Shown piece by piece: positions 49,622 through 62,500 of a stretch of DNA of 64,000 nucleotides. The translations under genes and the position numbers were made by a program. The notes under the pieces were generated by a model. That model was given only the letters and a program-made list of their open reading frames with translations, made no database searches and was not told the origin of the DNA. The stretch lies in assembly GCA_947625145.1 (NCBI GenBank), contig CANQNC010000002.1:1-64000 (forward strand). Direction: 5' to 3'. The stretch is from an uncultured Clostridia bacterium (GTDB taxonomy: Bacteria; Bacillota; Clostridia; Christensenellales; CAG-917). Position 1 is the first letter of the stretch. Every line of letters starts with the position of its first letter.

Positions 49622-51577
49622 GTGGCAAAAGCGCTCGACAAAAATCTGAAGAAGTTGCCGCTCGGCGCGATCCGCCCCACGGGTTGGTTGTTGGATCAGA
49701 TGAAACTGATGAACAATCTTCAAAAGAGGCTGGGCGCGTTGCAGGGGCTCGTCAAAAACGGCGAGTGGGAGAGCGGCGAAAATCTTCCGCGCTATGTGCG
49801 GGGAGTGCTTTTGCTGTCCGCCGCATTGGACGACAAGTTGTTGAAAGACAAAGCCACGGGATATCTTCAATCCATTCTGAACAGCGCGAGAGAGGGGGGA
49901 GATTTCGGCCCCAAAGGCATACGCTCGCTGACGCCGAAGATAGAGGCGGTCAAGACGCTTTTGACCTACTATGAGTACACGGGCGAGGAGAGAGTGCTTC
50001 ATTTTTTGAAAAAGTTTTTCAAAAATCAATACAACACTTTCAACGTGTCCCCATGTTGGTACGATTCCCGCGCAAGGCTTTTGGAGGAGATCACCGCGCT
50101 TGAGGCGGTGTATCGCGAGACCGACCTCGAGTGGCTTCACGACCTAGGCGAGAAGCTGAGAGATCGTTGCACCGAGTGGTTCAAGTTGGCGGACAAATTC
50201 CCCTACAAGCGCCCCGCAAGCAAGTATGTCTCGCAGGGCTCGCTCAAGCGCTTGCTCAAAACGGTAAACGCGTACGAAAAGGTGGAGCCGACGTCCTCGC
50301 GCAAGCTGAAACCGCTCACTCCCGACCTCATTGAAAAGAAGTGGAAAAAACAGCAGACCGCGGTGCAACTTGACGGCGTAAACCTCGCAAAAGCGGTCAA
50401 ATATCCCGCGACCTACGGCAGGTTCATAGGGGACGATTCGCTGAAAAACCTGTCTCTCAAACTGATCCATCAGCTGATGAAATACCACTCCACCGCGGCG
50501 GGCATGTTCACATGCGACCTTCGCTTGGCGGGGGACGACCCGTCAAAGGGCGTGGACGTGCAGGCAAGCGTGGAGATGATAGAATCCCTCGTGGAGGTCA
50601 TAAGTCAGACCCGCGACTATTCCTGCGTGGACAGGCTTGAAAGGATAGTTTTCAACGTGATCTCCGCCGCGTGTTTGGACGACTGCTCCGCGGTGCAGGA
50701 CCTCGTTTTGGTCAACCAAGTCGAGGCGTCCGACGCCCGCAAATATCCCAGCATAGAGGCGGCCTACTCCAACGCGTTTTTGACCAAAAAGTTGTCAAGA
50801 GGCGCGGTGGCGGCGCTCAGCGCTTATCCCCTCTTCATGCAGGCGACGTGCATGCTGAAAGACAACGAGGTCAACTTCCTCGCCTACGCGCCGTGCACCA
50901 TGAACTTCACCGTGGACGGATGCAAGCTGACCATCAGCGAAAAGACGGGATATCCTTTCAGAAACACTGTCGTGTTCAAGGTGGAGCAGGCGAGCGGCGA
51001 ACCCGAAGTCAAGATCAACTTCCGCGTCCCCAAAAACGTCAGCATGCAACTGATATCGGGGGGAGAGGTCGTCGCGACGGGCACCAAGGAGATCTCGGTC
51101 AAGTGCGTGCTCCGCACGGGCAGCACCTTCATGCTGAAGATGGCGATCCCTCTGACCGTAGAGGAAAATTCGGACGGAAGTTGCAGCCTGTTCAAGGGCA
51201 ACGTGCTGATGTCGGTCAAACTGCCTTACAGCGTGGAAGAGGACTCGCAGGATAGAAGAATTTTGAACATCTATACGGATAAAAAATGGAACGTCGCGCC
51301 CGTCTTGTCAAGGCGCGCGCCGGGGGGCACTAGGACGCTGTACGAGCCCGAAACCACGGTCGTGCACGATCTGAAAGAGAAACCTTTGAACTTGGAGGAA
51401 CCGCCCTTCGAATTGCAGATCAGGGCGAAAAACGTGTTGAATTGGGGGTTTGGAGTGCAATCTTTCCTCGAATTTCCGCGCAAGCCCGAGTTTTCGGAGG
51501 AGAGCTTGGAGAGGACTTTCATCCCCTTCGGATGCGAGCCGCTTCATATTGCGCAATTCCCGAAGTGTCTGAAATGA
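49622..51577 (+). CDS. glycoside hydrolase family 127-like protein (DUF1680)
   Basis: LPLGAIRPTGWLLDQMKLMNNLQKRLG N-terminus and all-helical plus beta C-terminal layout; GTG start. Confidence 0.75.
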   Translation: MAKALDKNLKKLPLGAIRPTGWLLDQMKLMNNLQKRLGALQGLVKNGEWESGENLPRYVRGVLLLSAALDDKLLKDKATGYLQSILNSAREGGDFGPKGIRSLTPKIEAVKTLLTYYEYTGEERVLHFLKKFFKNQYNTFNVSPCWYDSRARLLEEITALEAVYRETDLEWLHDLGEKLRDRCTEWFKLADKFPYKRPASKYVSQGSLKRLLKTVNAYEKVEPTSSRKLKPLTPDLIEKKWKKQQTAVQLDGVNLAKAVKYPATYGRFIGDDSLKNLSLKLIHQLMKYHSTAAGMFTCDLRLAGDDPSKGVDVQASVEMIESLVEVISQTRDYSCVDRLERIVFNVISAACLDDCSAVQDLVLVNQVEASDARKYPSIEAAYSNAFLTKKLSRGAVAALSAYPLFMQATCMLKDNEVNFLAYAPCTMNFTVDGCKLTISEKTGYPFRNTVVFKVEQASGEPEVKINFRVPKNVSMQLISGGEVVATGTKEISVKCVLRTGSTFMLKMAIPLTVEENSDGSCSLFKGNVLMSVKLPYSVEEDSQDRRILNIYTDKKWNVAPVLSRRAPGGTRTLYEPETTVVHDLKEKPLNLEEPPFELQIRAKNVLNWGFGVQSFLEFPRKPEFSEESLERTFIPFGCEPLHIAQFPKCLK

Positions 51578-51589
51578 TAGGAGATCGCT

Positions 51590-52165
51590 ATGAGAACGCT
51601 TGAAAAAAAATATTCGCGTACCGAACGTATCGTCGCCAAGGCAAAGTTTTCGTGCTGGGTCTATATGTGGGCGGTCGCGCTTGCCGTTTTGCTTGGCGGG
51701 ATCATCGCGGCGCTGTGGGTGTTCAGGGCGCAGATCGAGGGGCTGTTTGGCAACGAGCAGGTCAAGATCCTCACCGACGCAAACCTGCGTTGGGCGCTTT
51801 TGGGCGCGGCCGGCGTGGTTTTGCTGACCGTGTTGGGGATATCCATATCCCTTTACAGCCGTGAACTGATCGTGACCGAGGACAAGGTGGTGTATCGCAA
51901 GGGCGTCGCCGCCGTGACAAACATTGTCATTCCCCTTTCCGAGATCCGCATTGTGGAAACCGAACAGAACGGCATACAGCGCGTGTTCGGCGTGGGCGCG
52001 GTGACCATCATATCCGACGCCGTTCAGCCCTATCGCATCAAGGGCGTGAAGGGAGCGGATCGCCTTACGCGCAGGTTGATGAGGCAACTCGGCGACGCGC
52101 GCAAGGAGAGCGAAGGTCGCCGTATGCAACTTCAACTCGCCTCAAGACCCGTGCCGCACAAGTGA
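51590..52165 (+). CDS. bacterial PH-domain membrane protein
   Basis: Two TM segments, then YSRELIVTEDKVVYRKGVAAVTNIVIPLSEIRIVETEQNGIQRVFGVGAVTII. Confidence 0.8.
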   Translation: MRTLEKKYSRTERIVAKAKFSCWVYMWAVALAVLLGGIIAALWVFRAQIEGLFGNEQVKILTDANLRWALLGAAGVVLLTVLGISISLYSRELIVTEDKVVYRKGVAAVTNIVIPLSEIRIVETEQNGIQRVFGVGAVTIISDAVQPYRIKGVKGADRLTRRLMRQLGDARKESEGRRMQLQLASRPVPHK

Positions 52166-52352
52166 TTTTTCGAAAATACGAATTTCAAAGCCGCTCGTCG
52201 AAGTCCGTCGGGCGGTTTTTTTGACGCGTTGCAGGCGTAAAAGGATATGCAAAAAGGCTTTTCAAACGACAAAAAATCGCGCAAAAAAACAGCGCGAGTT
52301 TGTCGCGCCTTGAGGGTGGTTTTGTCAAAAACCAAGCATCTGTTGCGGTTTT

Positions 52353-53264
52353 TCAGAAAATTCCCCAAGATCCCGGGGTGACGAAGAGGTAGGTCACAAG
52401 CGCGCATATCGCCGCCATCAAGGGGACGTGGATGAGGTAGACGACAAGCGCGTGTCTGCCCACAAAGCACAGGGGCTTGTTCCAACGTCCGTCCAACCTT
52501 GGCAAAATGGAATTGCGGTCGTTGTAGACAAAAGGCGCGATGATCCCGCCCCAAAAGAAGAACGCCGCGTAGGGAATCAGCGTAAACAGATCCCCGGGGG
52601 AGATCTCCGCCGCGCTGTAAAACAGGCTCGGATTTCCGAAGATGTCCCTGCAGGGGAAGAGGAACGCGAAGTACACGGGAGTGCTTGCGGGCGGGGTGTA
52701 GCAGAAGTACAAAATCAGCGTGATGCCCACGATGCCCGCGCAACAAATGGCGACGCTTCTGCCGTTGCGCATGCAGAGGAAGTCCACAAGCGCGTAGATC
52801 AGCATACAAGTCGCCAAAAAGTGCAAAACGCCGTAGGTGACGAGAATACCGCTTATGCCCAGCACGTCCTCGCCCAGCACCGTCGCCGCGGTGTAGAGTA
52901 GGGCGACGATCATCAAGACGGCGCCGCGCTTGCGGTTTGAGCGGGAAAATGAGCACGCCATGCCCGAAACTCCCAAAAAGAACACCAAAACTATGTTGTG
53001 TATGACTGTCCGCACGTCGCTGTACGTCCAAAAATGGCAGAAGCGAGTGAGCGCGTCCCCTCTGCCCATATAGTACCAATAGCTTCCGTACCAGCTGTCC
53101 CCGAACATGTCGAGGAGCATGGCGAGGTGGTCCAAGATCATCAAAACGACGCAAATTCCTCGCAAAAAATCCAGCTCCCAAATTCGGCGATCGAAGCCGG
53201 GGAGATATCTTCGCTGAACTTTGAGCGGGATCAGCCCGCGGTTGTCGTCCGGGAAAAACGTCAT
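52353..53264 (-). CDS. DUF1624 / heparan-alpha-glucosaminide N-acetyltransferase-like membrane protein
   Basis: RIWELDFLRGICVVLMILDHLAML; VLVFFLGVSGMACSFSRSNRKRG. Confidence 0.82.
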   Translation of the reverse strand: MTFFPDDNRGLIPLKVQRRYLPGFDRRIWELDFLRGICVVLMILDHLAMLLDMFGDSWYGSYWYYMGRGDALTRFCHFWTYSDVRTVIHNIVLVFFLGVSGMACSFSRSNRKRGAVLMIVALLYTAATVLGEDVLGISGILVTYGVLHFLATCMLIYALVDFLCMRNGRSVAICCAGIVGITLILYFCYTPPASTPVYFAFLFPCRDIFGNPSLFYSAAEISPGDLFTLIPYAAFFFWGGIIAPFVYNDRNSILPRLDGRWNKPLCFVGRHALVVYLIHVPLMAAICALVTYLFVTPGSWGIF

Positions 53265-53492
53265 GAAAAAATTATAGCACCAAGCGGCGGGCGTGTCAAT
53301 CGAGCGCGCAGGGCGCGATTTTGCACTTAAAACCGCTTGAAACGACAAAAAATTTTTTGTTTTTCCGCCTTGACAAAGGGCGTTTTTCGCGGGGTTTTTT
53401 AAGGCAAAAGCGCAATACATTGGGGGAATAGGAGGGCGGGGCACAATATCTTGAAGCGCAATTAAAATGAGCCCGTCCGAGAGAAGGGGGTA

Positions 53493-53521
53493 TTGACAAG
53501 GGTTATCGCATAGGGTATAAT
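53493..53521 (+). promoter_or_regulatory. perfect-consensus sigma-A promoter upstream of giant lipoprotein gene
   Basis: TTGACA-17 bp-TATAAT. Confidence 0.8.
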
Positions 53522-53576
53522 AATTGCGTATAATAATTCGCACATGTGTAGCGCGTGTACGGATTAGGAGGGAATT

Positions 53577-56500
53577 ATGAGAAAACGTAGCTTAGCGATT
53601 GCGCTTGTGATGATCATCGTGGTTTTGGCGACCATGATCCTTGCGGCGTGCAATCCCGAGACTTTGCCGGACGAGCCGCCCAAGCTTCCCGACAATCCCG
53701 ACATCGGCGGCGATATTGTCGACGATCAAAATTATGTAAGCTCGCAATGGGCGTGGCAGCGTATCAAGGAAACGGCGTACGCGGCGGCGTCCGATCAGCA
53801 TGACGCGAGGTACATAAACGGCGACAATTGCTTTGTGCTCGGCTATTCGAAGGACGAATACGACGTGGCGCTGGTGCTGAGGATGGCGTATGCCATAGAC
53901 TTGTTGGCGGATTCGAAAGAGGACGATTCACAACTCTTGATCGAACTGAGGAAGTTTGCAAAGGACGAGATCGGCGACGCCTCTCCCGAGGATCTGAGCG
54001 AGCTTTGCGCGCAAGAGCAAGGCGACCTTCTGGTCGGGATTTACTATTTCGAAGGCATTCTCGCCGCGGACGTCAGAGGCCTCAAAAAGGACGAGGGCGG
54101 CGTGCACGTCATGTACACGGACGACGTCAGCGTTTCCTATCTCGGCAGCAAGATCGAAAAGATCTTGAAGGACGTCAATTTGACGGACGTCATCTTCACA
54201 AAACTGCTCGGCTACAATGTGGACTCCCTTTTGCAATCCCTCGTGCAATCGTCGGTCCCGAGTCTGGGCGGCATAAGCCTTGTCGATTTGACGATAGAAG
54301 ATTTTTTGGTCAAGATCCTGTTTGCATCCTCCAAAGCCCGCTACGTTGACGAAGGCAACGGCATTCAGACGATCGAACTTCCTTGCGACCTTTCCATGCT
54401 TGTCGGCATTGTTTTCCCCGCCATTCAAGGACTTATCAACGATCAAGTGCAAATTGTGGATCTTGTCAAAAAGATCACGGGCATAGACCTTGGCAAGCTC
54501 GGCTCCCTCGCGGGCATGGCTGTGGTCATCAACGCCACCGTGAAGGACGACAAACTTCAATCCGTCAACCTCGGCGTTGACGTCAACCTCAATTCAAACG
54601 GACTTCCCTCCCTTCAAGAACAATACGGTTCCTTCCAAAACGACATCGGCATAGACTTCTGCCTTGACAGATTGCAGTTTTCAAACGACGTGAAATTGGA
54701 CGTCGTAAGCGTTTTGGACGCTCGCCCCGAAAAGCCCACTTTGGAGGACGGCTCGGACAATTCCTTCTACAAAAAAATCAAAAAGACGGAAAAGGAATAT
54801 TCCTTGCTCACATTCGACGGACAACTGGATCTTGTGCTCGACATAGAGGACAAGACGGTCACTCCGCAAAACATACTCGACTCTTTCGGCACGCTGTTGA
54901 CCAACCTTCTGTTTTCGGAAATGGACGACTCCATGAAGGAGAGCCTCGGCGCTTTGCTGAGCAAAGACATTGTTTTTGAAAAGAGTCAAATTCCTCTTTC
55001 GCTCAAACTGAAAGGGCAGATCAATCTGAAAGACAGCAGACAGACCAAGATCGCCGCGCAACTTACGGGCACAAACGAAAAGGTGCGGCTTGGGCTTTAT
55101 TACGACGGAAACTACGACTCCGTGTTTTTGGACGCGAGCGGTTTGCTCGGCGAAGGAAGCACGAAGTTTAAGATCGAAGGCTTCAACTTCAATCAGCTGA
55201 TCGACAAATTGTTCGACAAAGTTTACACGCTGATCACAAACGCGATCAACGGCGAGGGCGGCGGAAGCTCCGCTCAGGACGAATACTCTCAACTTTTGCA
55301 AAACGCGGACCTGATCACTCAGCACACCGGCAGAACGGCGGAGGAGAGCGAGGGCGAAGGCGAAGCGGAAGAAGAGGGCTTGGACACCCTCGGCCTCGTC
55401 GTCGCGATCGTGGATCAGATATCCATTGCCAAAAACGGGGACATCTTCAACATCACGGGCATTGATTTCACCATGACTCAAGAGATCCTCGACGCGATCT
55501 TCGGCATGATCTTCAAGGACGATCTTGCGGGCGGCAAAGTGCCTCTCGTCACAGATCCCATGCCCAAACTGTCCTATGCAAATCAGGGCACGGGCAAACC
55601 CAAGACCTTGAAGCTGGAAAACGTCGCGCTCGGCGTGGAGAGCCCGCTTGTGGGCCTCGGGATAGGTCTGTCCGTACAATTCGGCACAATCAAAGACGTA
55701 GAAAACTTCAACAGCCTGTTCGCGGGCATAAACGAAGGGGAATATCTGTCCGTCTCCACAGACGGCGGGAAGACCTTCAACATGGACTTCCTGCATATAG
55801 AGCTAAGCACCGCGCTCAACATAGACTTGCAGACTTTGAGGAGCAGACTCGGCGAGTTGAACATCGCTATCGACAACTTGAAGATCGGAGACAGCTACGA
55901 AGGGCTGTTGCTGAACATCTTGCTTGAGCTTGGCAGCATAGACGCCGGGCTCACCCTCGACGTCAAGGCGGACCTTGACCTTACGACGCAAAACATTTCG
56001 CTTGACACGCTCAACACGTCCTCGGCGAAGATAGAGATCAAAACGCGCGAGCAGGAGCCTCGCACCATGGTCGAGCTGTACTTGCAGGACGGCGCGCTTT
56101 ATCTCAACACACCCGGGCTTGAGAGCATCTCCGTAAAGCAGATCAAGATCACGCTTGCAGAACTGTTTGATATAGCCAATCTGACCCCGAGCGCTACGGA
56201 CGGCGAGTCGGGCGCGCTTGTCGCGGAGGATCCCGCCCCCAAAGAGGAAGAAAAGGGCACGGATATTATCGGCTTGATCGCAAGCCTTGTCACCGAATTC
56301 AGGATAGGCAACAACGCGATCAGCATAGGCTTGGTCTCCAACATTGTCGATCAATTGTTGACCACGCTTCAAATCGACAACGTGGAGTTTAAGTTTGACA
56401 ATTCGGACGTCAACGGCGGCATAAGGCTGGAATTCCCCGCGGGATTGGAACTGCCCGAGGCAAAGTTCAGCGTATTTTTGGCGTTTGGCGATTCCGCAAA

Positions 56501-59500
56501 CCTCAACGTGTCGCTCAACGGCATAAACGTGGGCGCGGGCATGCAGACCACGCGCTATTTGCAGGACACGGAAGCGCGGCTTTACACAAACATTCTTGAA
56601 AACCCCTATGTGTACGTTGACTTGACTTTGGGCGTCGACTTCCAAGCGGACGAGGGCAAATCTTCGCTGGAATTCGGGCACAAGGGCACGCATTGGATGG
56701 ACGGCGACGGCAACTACAAGGATATGAAGGAGACGCCTCCTCCCCAAAACTACAAGGGCAAATATTATTACGTGGACGAGGAAGGCAAATATGTCGTTGA
56801 GGACTATCAATCCACGGACCTCTTCTTCGGCACGCACATGGACATCAACTACGAGCTGAGAGTGGCGGCAAGTTTGGATCTGTCTCCCGTCATCGCGTAT
56901 CTGTTGGGCGCGACCTCGTTGCAGACCAACTACAACGCTTCCGAGATCATGATCGAGCTTACGGGCACGAAGTTCGGAGGGGAGCGCGAAGTGCTTCTCG
57001 GGCTGTACCTTGCGGGCGGCTCGGCGTTCATCGACGCCTCTCGCTTCGGCTTGAACCGCGTGGAAGTGGACGTGGACGTGTACGGATTGCTCCTCAAATA
57101 TCTCAGCGTCAATTCCAATATCACCATAAACAGCGCGGGCTCGGGTTCGGATGCTTTGGCGGCGGCGGGACCCGATTTGTCCGACATTGCGGACAACGAG
57201 ACCCTGTTCGGGCTCACCTTGCTTGCGACGCTCACCTCGCGCGGGCTCAGCATAGAGCTTACGCAGGGCATCGTCTCCTTGCTTTACGAGCTTGTGGGCA
57301 TAGAGGCAAGCGATCTGACGGCGTGGGCGGAGATCGCGTGGCAAGCGCTCGAGGAGGAGGAATACAAGCCCTTCCGCCTCGGCGTCGACGTCAAAAACGA
57401 CAACAACCAGACCATTTCCAACGCGGAGATTTACGCGAGAGAGATCTCGGTCATCGCGGGCGGCGAAAAGATGCGTGAGATCCGCCTCAGAAGGCAGACG
57501 GACGACGCAGGCCAAGGCAAGTTGTTGGATCAATATATCAGCGAACTCATCAATGAGGACGAAAATCCCTTCGTGGTGGTGCCGCTGTTCAACGAATACT
57601 CTGACATCGTTGTCCCGTCCGTGTCCGTCGAACTGAAAGGCGCGCTGACCGTGGGCACTGCCGCGGACAACGCGGAGTGGACTCTCGGACAGTGGATCGC
57701 GGCGGTGACGGAAGCCATGCCGAGTCAAGACAACCCCGATCAAGGCAAGGAGAAAAACCCCAACCTCGAAGCGTTCCTGCACAAACTTGTGCTTCAGATC
57801 AACGCGCCCGTGGAAGTGGGCACGAAGATAGGGTTCAGAATTGCGGCGAAACTTCGTCTCAATCCCGAATTCCCCGTCAACTCCATGCCCAACGTCAAGT
57901 TTATGCTCTATGAAGAGAGCATGGGCTTGCTTGACAACTTCACCGAGATCTACACAAAGACGGTGGACGGCTCCGCAAAATACAAAAAGATAGAGCTTGC
58001 GGACGCAAAAGTCAAGTTTGCGGAGGGCGAGGAGCTGTATATAAGGACTTATATCCCCGAGGGCATCTCGCTCAGCGAGATCAAGACGACGGACGATACC
58101 TTTGAGATAGACGGCACCTATTACGTCCTGCTTTCGGACGGCACGTATTACAAGACAGTCATCAGCGCGGCAAACAAAGCGCAATTTGACGTGGTGTACA
58201 CGCCCACAAATCTGTTTGACATAGACTATTTGCTCGCGCATGCGGACATTTCCATCGAATTGTACAACCGCGACATCGTGGAAGTGGAAAATCTCATAAG
58301 CGGCACGGCGATAGGCGCGGACGAAAGACAAGAGCTTGTGGACAGCACTCTCGTCGCGCTGAGATTGATCTACAACGGGGAATCCATGGGCTATCCCACA
58401 AGCAACCTGTATGTGGATCTTATGGACGACTTCCACGTGTCCATCGCAAACATGCAGGTCAAAGAGACGATAGACTCCTTGATGTCCTTGTTCAGTGGCA
58501 ACGGAGACAAGAATCAGTCCGAAGAGGGCGGGCCCGAAGCGGCAAACAACATCGCCGTCACCGCGGCGGCGGAGAACGCGGACGGCTCGGAGGAGAAGGG
58601 GCTTGTTGACACACTGTACGACATACTCGGCGGCTTCGTGGGCAGGCTCGGCGCGGACAGCAACGGCATTACCGTCAATTTTGCAAGCGGACTTCTCGCA
58701 AACCTGCTCAACATGCTCCTCAACACAAACCTCGCGCCCGAGGACATGCTTCAGATCAACGGCGAAGAGAGCTACTTCACCTTTGCGTGGACGTACGCGG
58801 TGGACGCTCTGCTCAAGATAGACCCAATCTATATGGGGCTCAGGCTTGACAGCATCAAGATCGGATTGGGGCAGGAGGATTCCATCCTTCCCGCGGCGTT
58901 TGACAGAAGCATCTACACGGGCTTCGATCGCCTCGACAACATATCCTTCGAGGTCGCGCTGGACGCGGAGATCGTGCTGAAACAGCAGGAGGACGAAGTC
59001 AAGCTCCAAAACTATGTGGACGCCTTCGTGCAGGGCTTGGAGATCGCCCTCGGCTTCACTGTGGACAAGGATATCACCTACGACTTGGGCATCATGCTGG
59101 GCGGCAATATCGAGCTCGGCGACCCCGACAAGACGGTCGTGGCAATTTCTTTAAGGATAAACGAAGAAGATAAGATAGCTATATATATTAAGGGCTCGTC
59201 CATGTACGTTGACCTCGGCGATCTGTCCGACAGGGCGATCTACATTGAAAACACGGGCGTGTCCGACCTCATCTGCGGCTCCATATCCGAGCTTTTGGGC
59301 AGAGCGGCGGACGCCGAGAGCGGAGACGCGCTTGCCTCTGCGGAACCCGAGGTTTCCCCCGAAGAGCAATTGCAGATCATGCTTGACATCTCGGACGGGC
59401 GTTTGGGGCTGTTGGTCACCGAACAGGTGATCGTAGGATTGCTCGCTTCCTTCCTCAATGACGAAAAGGCGGGCGCGACGCTTGACGAGGTCATCGAAAA

Positions 59501-62500
59501 GATACAACAACTCAACCTCAACCTCAGCGCGGATGTGGAACTGCAATTCAGCCCCGGCATCGCGCTTGCGATTGCAATTTCCAGCGACCTCATTGACATC
59601 GAGGCGGCGCTCAGCACCATCAACCTCGCGACGGGCACAAACCCCGAAGTCAACGACATCTACGAGCAACTTCAAACTCGCGTGGACGACGCGATAAACG
59701 CGGTGGACTACGTCGTCGCGGAGGCGGAATACAGCGGCACAAAATTCTACAAAGTCACCCAAAAAGAGGGAGACGGCCGCTATGAGTACGTCGAAGCGGG
59801 CAAGTTTGACGACGGCGCTTACGACAGAGTGGACGAGCAGGAATACAAAGCCGTGCCGCACTTCAACAAGCAAAACGATTCGACGATCATCAACCTCTCC
59901 TTGGATCTGTACATAGACTACTCCACAAGCGCGACATACATGCTTGTGACGGATTCCAAGGTGCTTGAAAGCTACAGGGAATCCGAAAGATATTCGTACA
60001 GCGAAGTCAGCGATTCCTTCGTGCAGGATCCGCACGGGACGTTCATCAGGGACGGCTTCTCCTTCGACTCGTTGCTTGCAAAGATATTCGGCTTCGAGGA
60101 CCTTCAGTCCGCGCTTAAGGGGGTCAAACTGCCTCGTATCCTCTTCGACGTGAAAGACGGCAAGTTTGACGTCGGAACGCAGGAAAACGCGTTCTCGTTG
60201 TACGATCTGTTTGCGCAGCTCGGGCTGAGAATGTTCCTCGACGACAGCATGGACGACGGCTTCAAGCTCGCAATTGAGGCGCAATTCGATCTGAGTAAAT
60301 TCGGCATCGAGACCCTTTCGGACCTCGACGGCATTTACGCTCTTATCCAAAAACTCACGTCCAAAGATCCTATTGTACAAAAAGAGGTAAGAAGCATTCT
60401 GCTGAGCGCATTGGAGCTTTCCGTCATCGTGGACTTCACCTACGAACTCGGCGAAAACAGCACGAGGAAGATCGCGATTTACTTGGTCAACAACGAGATA
60501 TATATCGACATGAGCGGTCTCGAAGGCCCGAAGGCGAAGATGGGCGTTTACGACCTGCTCGGCTTGTTCCCGTCAAACGGAGACGCATTGGCGGCGGCCG
60601 GCAATACGACCGAGGGCGACGTGACGGGGGAGAACAACTCCGCGCTTAACACGGTGTTTGCCATCCTCAACGACCTCGCAAAGACCCTCATCTTCCAAAG
60701 CACTCCGTGGCTTGCAAACAGCAAACTCAGTCAGCTTGGCAGTTTGACTTTGCTGTTCAACTCCAACGCTTTCAACTCCATTTTGACCACTCTGTTCCAA
60801 ACCCTGTTGCAAATGGACACGCAATTCGATTCGGATCAGCTGTTGCTTGACGACGAAAAGAGCGGATTGTTCATCAGGCCGGGAGACGCGCGCTTTGGCA
60901 ACAGCGTCGTCACGGCGGAGGCAAGGTTCGAACTTCTCAACAGACAAAATCCCGCCTCAAAGGGCGAGGACGACAAAAACTTCTTCTTCGATCTTATGAT
61001 AGGCATAGGCGTGACCGCCAACATGCTCAACGACGAGATCGTGGAAAGCGTACTGCCCGTCGAGGACAGATACGAATTTATGAATTTGAAGGAGCTGATC
61101 GACAATGTGATGTCCATTGTCAACGGCTTCTATACGCACAGCTACAGTGCGGTCGACGCGGAAACCGAAGGATTTGTGCAGGGCGGAATATACTATCGCT
61201 TTGTGCAATCCGCGGACGGCGGCTTCGTGCTGAAAGGCGAAAACTATCGCGCGCTCAACAAGGGCGAGAAAGTGGCGGACGGCACCGCGCTGTATGACAG
61301 GCAGTACGCGCAAGTCGTGGGCGATCAAGTCGTCATAGTCAGATACGTCGAGGATCCCGCGGGCGAGTATGTCTACGTCAAGGACGAGGACAAATACGTC
61401 AAAGCCTCCGACCTCGAGAAAGTGCCCGACGACGCGCCCCGCTTCAGACAGGAAAACACGGACGCGGACGGCAACACCGACTTCCTTAAAGACGAAGCGG
61501 GCAACCCCGTCGCGCCCAAGGACGCCAAGCTGTACGCAAGACGCGGCATCCCCGTCTACTCCGAGCAAGTGATCTCGCTCAGCATAAGCGGAATTCTGTA
61601 TTTCAGCAGCGACGGAGTGGACGAGTACGACATCAGCGGCTTGTTCGGCAAGATCCCCATGCTGTCCGACATGTTGCTTATGCTTCAAGCTCAAAGCCGT
61701 TTCTTCGGCGGCGTGGGCATAAGGCTCAGCGCAAGCGTGGACCTTGCCGCGATCGACATCAGAGGACTTCTGTCAAGCGAACAGGAAAAAGCAATGGACA
61801 AATTCGAGGAGTTCATTGCAAACAGCAATCTCAGTCAGCTTGAGCTTGCGGTCGAGTTTATCGAAGTCAACGAAAACGGCAATTTTGCAAGATACGACGA
61901 CGGCGGCGACAACGGCGCGGGCAGTCTGAAAGTTTTGGGCGGCGTCTATCTGTCCGACGGCACGCTGTATCTTGACGCGACGGGCATCGCCTCCGCGCAG
62001 CAATACTCCCGCATAGACAACTTCATGGACTATGTGCACAGGATAGCCCAAAACGGCGTCGGCGGCTTGTTCGGCGGCACGGCGACCGAAGCGCTTGCGG
62101 CTGACGACCCCACAACTTTTGACGTCACGGACGCGGAGTACAGAAACGCGCTCGTGTACTTGCTGTACACAGACACCGCGTTCCAGTTGCAATTTGCGCA
62201 ATCCTTCTTGGCGTATGCGCTGAGTCTGCTCATCCCCAATCTGGATCCCTTGACGGACGTCTTCGACGTGGCGGGCGTCACCGTAGGCTTGGTCCACGGC
62301 GAGGCGGAGTTCAGACGGATAGACGCAATTCAAAATCCCGAACTCAGGGCAAAATTCGACAGCGATCCCGCGTACAGAAGCGAGCGCTATGCCTATTACG
62401 ACTCCGTGCATTGGGAGACCTACGATCCCCTCGCGGGCAAACTCGAAGATCATCCCGAGGACCCAAGCTCCACGGAATTTTACAGCGACACGTATCTTGT

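Noticed and set aside
55803-59009. 1068-aa minus-strand ORF (and 54681-55796, 59151-60380, 60957-61694, 61773-63746)
   Set aside because: Antisense shadows of the giant + strand lipoprotein; His/Arg/Val-rich composition with no motifs. The + strand frame has a signal peptide, RBS and promoter.
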